8,940 nucleotides of DNA from Methanobacteriota archaeon. Lineage in GTDB: Archaea; Thermoplasmatota; Poseidoniia; Poseidoniales; Poseidoniaceae. A program made the translations under genes and the position numbers. Within the stretch, counting starts at the first letter, position 1; every line of letters starts with the position of its first letter. This document shows positions 6,534 to 8,940 of the stretch, in pieces. The stretch spans positions 1 through 8,940 of the forward strand of contig JAACDL010000020.1 in NCBI GenBank assembly GCA_009936765.1. Reading direction: 5' to 3'. The notes beneath the pieces were generated by a model. The model ran no database searches, was not told where the DNA came from, and saw only the letters and a program-made list of their open reading frames with translations.

Positions 6534-6962
6534 TCACGAAAATTCTAGCCCTAAAAGTTCTAAATCTGCCAATGGGCAACGTGTCATAATAGCCTCAGAA
6601 AGAATACGAATATGTATCTCAGCCACTACGTGTACTGTTGACTGGAACATGTGTCCTGCGTGAACATCGTTGTCGTCATCTGACCAACAACAGTGGATGT
6701 GAGTGAAAGCCGCCCCTTGTTTGGTTCTAGCAATATTTCCTGAAAGACTGACTAATTCGGAAGGTGAGTCGAGCGGCCTTCTTTGGTAAACTCCCTGTTC
6801 ATTCATGTATCCGTATTGATTATCTCTAGTTCTACCAATACCGCTTGTTATTGCAGCAGCATCAAACCCGACTTCGTCTGCAAGTCTTTGCAGCGATGCG
6901 TGTATTTCCTCATCTGGGTCGATTCTCACAAACAGATCTTCGCCGCTACGCACCCATTCCAT
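6534..6962 (-). CDS. PPC/DUF296-domain protein, putative metal-binding
   Basis: This 142-residue protein consists of a single PPC domain (DUF296, PF03479), the fold found in bacterial and archaeal stand-alone proteins and in plant AT-hook proteins. The visible order is SGEDLFVRID, a helix (18-32), AAAITSGIGRTR, a Tyr-containing strand, SELVSLSGNIA (68-78), THIH (87-90) and H101-A-G-H104, then beta strands. H88, H90 and H104 match the metal-binding triad reported for bacterial members. No AT-hook or other DNA-binding extension is present, so a DNA-binding role is not supported; prokaryotic members are poorly characterised. The start is the ATG at 6962, next to the divergent region. No Shine-Dalgarno lies at a normal distance (GGTG is about 18 nt away), so the transcript may be leaderless or short-leadered. 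It heads the minus-strand series, 31 nt before ligA. Neighbourhood with a ligase is suggestive only. Confidence 0.88.
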   Translation of the reverse strand: MEWVRSGEDLFVRIDPDEEIHASLQRLADEVGFDAAAITSGIGRTRDNQYGYMNEQGVYQRRPLDSPSELVSLSGNIARTKQGAAFTHIHCCWSDDDNDVHAGHMFQSTVHVVAEIHIRILSEAIMTRCPLADLELLGLEFS

Positions 6963-7077
6963 GTTATTCGGGTCTGAAAGACACCTGATTAGGATTCCCT
7001 TTGAAAACTGAACTTTTAATTGAAATGAGTATCAATTCAATGCGAGCATTCTCATAATCTAATCGTTTGGCAGGGGT
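6963..7077. promoter_or_regulatory. Divergent intergenic region between PPC and ABC genes
   Basis: These 115 bp must hold promoters for both directions. An AT-rich block (ACTTTTAATTG, 7012-7022) is the best TATA-like element and reads as CAATTAAAAGT on the minus strand. Used rightward it would place a start site near 7042, giving a leader of about 35 nt for the ABC gene. Used leftward it would give a leader of roughly 30 nt for the PPC gene. In-frame TAA at 7060-7062 rules out an earlier start for the ABC gene. No strong terminator or RNA structure is seen. Confidence 0.5.
7019..7041. repeat. Small inverted repeat ATTGAA-N11-TTCAAT, possible operator
   Basis: Perfect 6-bp arms at 7019-7024 and 7036-7041 flank an 11-bp spacer, adjoining the TATA-like block in the divergent promoter. 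The spacing places the arm centres about 17 bp apart. The position suits a regulator that controls both genes, but 6-bp AT-rich arms can arise by chance. Confidence 0.3.
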
Positions 7078-8856
7078 ATGAGTGAAGGGGGGCCTTTCAA
7101 GCGCTTGCTGCAATATATGGCCCCGCATCGGGGAACTATTCGTTTAGCGACTTTTTGTTCAATCTTGAATAAAATATGGGACCTTGCTCCTCCTTTACTG
7201 ATTGGATTAGCAGTTGATGTAGTCGTTCTTCGCGAAGAATCCTTCTTAGCAGGTTATGGTATTGAAAACCCATGGCATCAACTGATTCTACTCTCTGTTC
7301 TCACATTCGCCATATGGGGGCTTGAATCTCTGTTCGAATATTTCTATGGAATTCTTTGGCGTAATCTGGCGCAAACTGTCCAACATGAATTGCGACTAGA
7401 AACATTTGGCCACGTCCAAAAACAAGGTATGGGTTGGTTCGATGAAAGACAGAAAGGTGACATATTAGCAATACTGAATGATGACATAAATCAACTCGAA
7501 CGGTTTTTGGATAAAGGTGCCAATGATTTCCTTCAAGTAAGTACTACAGTTATCGTAGTAGGAGCGGTTTTCTTGGCTATTTCCTGGAAGGTCGCATTGT
7601 TTGCAGTGTTACCCATTCCAATTATCATATGGGGCTCTTTTCTGTATCAAAGAAGCCTGGAGCCTAGATATGCTGAAGTTAGAAATACTGCAGGTAGGTT
7701 GAATGCTCTTCTAGAAAACGACCTCTCTGGAATGTCGACTATTCAATCGTTTACCGCAGAAGAAAGAGAATTGAAACGCGTTGAATCCCTTAGTGAGGAA
7801 TACCGTGGTGCTAACAAGAAAGCAATACGGCTTTCTGTAGCGTTTGTGCCAATGATTAGAATGGCAATTCTGTGTGGATTTACAGCTACTTTGCTTCTTG
7901 GCGGTTGGCTAACACTAGAAGGGACACTAGCAATTGGAGCTTACTCAGTGTTGGTATTCATGACTCAGAGGTTACTCTGGCCCCTGACCCGATTAGGAGA
8001 AACATTTGACTTGTATCAAAGAGCAATGGCTTCCTCAACTAGAGTGTTGGATGTACTGACTTCGCCAACTGAAATCGAACAAGGGGACTTCAAACCGGAA
8101 GTAAGTTCAATTACAGATTCTAACATTGTATTCAGGAATGTACACTTTGCGTATACTGGCCGAGATAAGGTGTTTGATGGATTAGATCTGGAAATAGAGG
8201 CTGGGAAAACAACTGGAGTAGTGGGTGCTACTGGTTCGGGTAAAACCACCTTGGTCAGACTGCTGTTACGTTTTGCTGAACCTGGAGATGGCACGATAGA
8301 ATGGGCAGGGGCAAAGTTACCAGATTGGGATTTGAACAGGCTTCGTTCTTCCATGGCCCTTGTTGATCAACACATTACGTTATTTCCAACTTCAATTTTA
8401 GAAAATATACGCTATGGAAGGCCTGATGCTGAAGAAGACGAGGTTAAGCATGCCGGAATGTTGGCTGAAGCATCTGCCTTCATAGAAGAATTACCAGATG
8501 GTTGGGATACCTTGGTTGGAGAAGGGGGGCACAGGTTATCTGGCGGACAAAGGCAAAGGTTGGCGATAGCAAGAGCTGTGCTCAAAGACGCACCATTGCT
8601 AATTTTAGATGAAGCAACATCGGCCGTAGATAACGAAACAGAGGCTGCATTACAGCGCTCAATAAGCAAGGTTTCGCAAGATAGAACTGCTGTAATCATT
8701 GCACATAGGCTCTCAACTATCAGAAATGCAAGTCGTATCCTAGTGTTAGATTCTGGACAAATAATAGAAGATGGGACTCATGAGGAATTGGTTTCCTTGG
8801 GTGGGGCTTATGCTAGAATGTGGGCAGTTCAAACTGGAGAAATATCAGAAATATAA
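7078..8856 (+). CDS. ABC exporter half-transporter (fused membrane and ATPase domains)
   Basis: This is a 592-residue protein of the MsbA/multidrug type: one six-helix membrane domain followed by one ATPase domain, working as a dimer in the cytoplasmic membrane. Helices lie near 21-48, 66-90, 150-170, 172-190, 255-277 and 284-300. The coupling region WFDE (120-123) and NDDINQLE (134-141) are typical. The ATPase has the A-loop Y359, Walker A GATGSGKTT (383-391), Q-loop Q431, signature LSGGQRQR (487-494), Walker B LLILDE (507-512), D-loop SAVD (515-518) and switch H543, so it should be active. The substrate cannot be told from sequence; lipid or drug-like compounds are usual for this class. The start is the only possible one, because a stop lies just upstream in frame. 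AGGGG is nearly adjacent to the ATG, too close to be a normal Shine-Dalgarno. No partner half-transporter or accessory gene is visible, so a homodimer is likely. Confidence 0.95.
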   Translation: MSEGGPFKRLLQYMAPHRGTIRLATFCSILNKIWDLAPPLLIGLAVDVVVLREESFLAGYGIENPWHQLILLSVLTFAIWGLESLFEYFYGILWRNLAQTVQHELRLETFGHVQKQGMGWFDERQKGDILAILNDDINQLERFLDKGANDFLQVSTTVIVVGAVFLAISWKVALFAVLPIPIIIWGSFLYQRSLEPRYAEVRNTAGRLNALLENDLSGMSTIQSFTAEERELKRVESLSEEYRGANKKAIRLSVAFVPMIRMAILCGFTATLLLGGWLTLEGTLAIGAYSVLVFMTQRLLWPLTRLGETFDLYQRAMASSTRVLDVLTSPTEIEQGDFKPEVSSITDSNIVFRNVHFAYTGRDKVFDGLDLEIEAGKTTGVVGATGSGKTTLVRLLLRFAEPGDGTIEWAGAKLPDWDLNRLRSSMALVDQHITLFPTSILENIRYGRPDAEEDEVKHAGMLAEASAFIEELPDGWDTLVGEGGHRLSGGQRQRLAIARAVLKDAPLLILDEATSAVDNETEAALQRSISKVSQDRTAVIIAHRLSTIRNASRILVLDSGQIIEDGTHEELVSLGGAYARMWAVQTGEISEI

Positions 8857-8860
8857 TCTG

Positions 8861-8882
8861 CCGAAAAACTGTCATTTATAAC
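8861..8882 (+). promoter_or_regulatory. Archaeal-type promoter (BRE-like purines and TATA box)
   Basis: CCGAAAAACTG (8861-8871) followed by TTTATAAC (8875-8882) resembles a BRE/TATA pair. A start site about 25 bp beyond the TATA box would fall near 8903, leaving a leader of about 9 nt before the ATG at 8912. The downstream gene therefore probably has its own promoter despite lying just after the ABC gene. Confidence 0.6.
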
Positions 8883-8911
8883 CTCTTTATCACAAATAAG
8901 CACCGAGAGAC

Positions 8912-8940
8912 ATGTCATTTGACCGCTTTTCTAGAACAAC
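8912..8940 (+). CDS. Start of an unidentified gene (3' end outside window)
   Basis: An ATG follows the TATA box at the expected distance and opens a frame reading MSFDRFSRT to the window edge. GAGAG just upstream could act as a weak ribosome site, but it is close to the ATG. Nine to ten residues are too few to name a family. Support comes from promoter spacing and same-strand position after the ABC gene. Confidence 0.45.

Noticed and set aside
6783..6977. Plus-strand 64-codon frame over the PPC gene start
   Set aside because: It is antisense to a conserved domain and has no coding character of its own.
8016..8699. Two minus-strand open frames inside the ABC gene
   Set aside because: They oppose well-conserved ATPase motifs of the ABC exporter and resemble no known family.
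8857..8911. Intrinsic terminator after the ABC gene
   Set aside because: There is no run of T residues or stable hairpin; the sequence fits a promoter for the next gene better.

Overview
The window most likely comes from a planktonic archaeon, and the best guess is Marine Group II (Poseidoniales) or a close relative. The signs are a PAC2-family proteasome assembly chaperone at the left edge, an archaeal-style TATA promoter at the right edge, moderate GC by eye, large membrane-anchored Ig/PKD surface proteins, and a C-terminal tail motif (P-x-GWTMEQW) that I recall from proteins of this group. A bacterial-type NAD-dependent DNA ligase sits in the same neighbourhood. No rRNA or other decisive marker is present, so the taxonomy is an inference.

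Layout. At 3-407 (+) is the 3' part of a PAC2 chaperone whose protein ends in a HbYX-type tail (Leu-Tyr-Gly). It converges on, and overlaps by 24 bp, a minus-strand gene series that runs from 6962 down to 384. In transcription order this series is a PPC/DUF296 protein (6962-6534), ligA (6502-4484), an 823-residue secreted Ig/PKD-repeat protein with a CX4CH motif (4450-1979), a 361-residue secreted, membrane-anchored protein with a CX3CH motif (1978-893), and a small five-helix DUF2231-like membrane protein (893-384). The gaps are 31, 33 and 0 nt, followed by a 1-nt stop/start overlap, so one polycistron is possible. The last three genes are clearly coupled. A 115-bp AT-rich divergent region (6963-7077) separates the series from a plus-strand ABC exporter half-transporter (7078-8856). 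After it comes a good TATA box and the first ten codons of another plus-strand gene.

How the genes may work together. The three-gene cassette at 384-4450 is the most intriguing part. Two exported, membrane-anchored proteins each carry one non-canonical cytochrome-c-like CXnCH motif just after the signal peptide (n=4 and n=3), and they are translationally coupled to a DUF2231-like integral membrane protein. A cell-surface haem or metal redox module is a reasonable hypothesis, not a demonstrated function. The remaining genes (chaperone, ligase, PPC protein, ABC exporter) are recognisable families. LigA has substitutions at two usually conserved positions near its adenylation site. I see no RNA gene, insertion sequence, CRISPR array, frameshift or broken gene.
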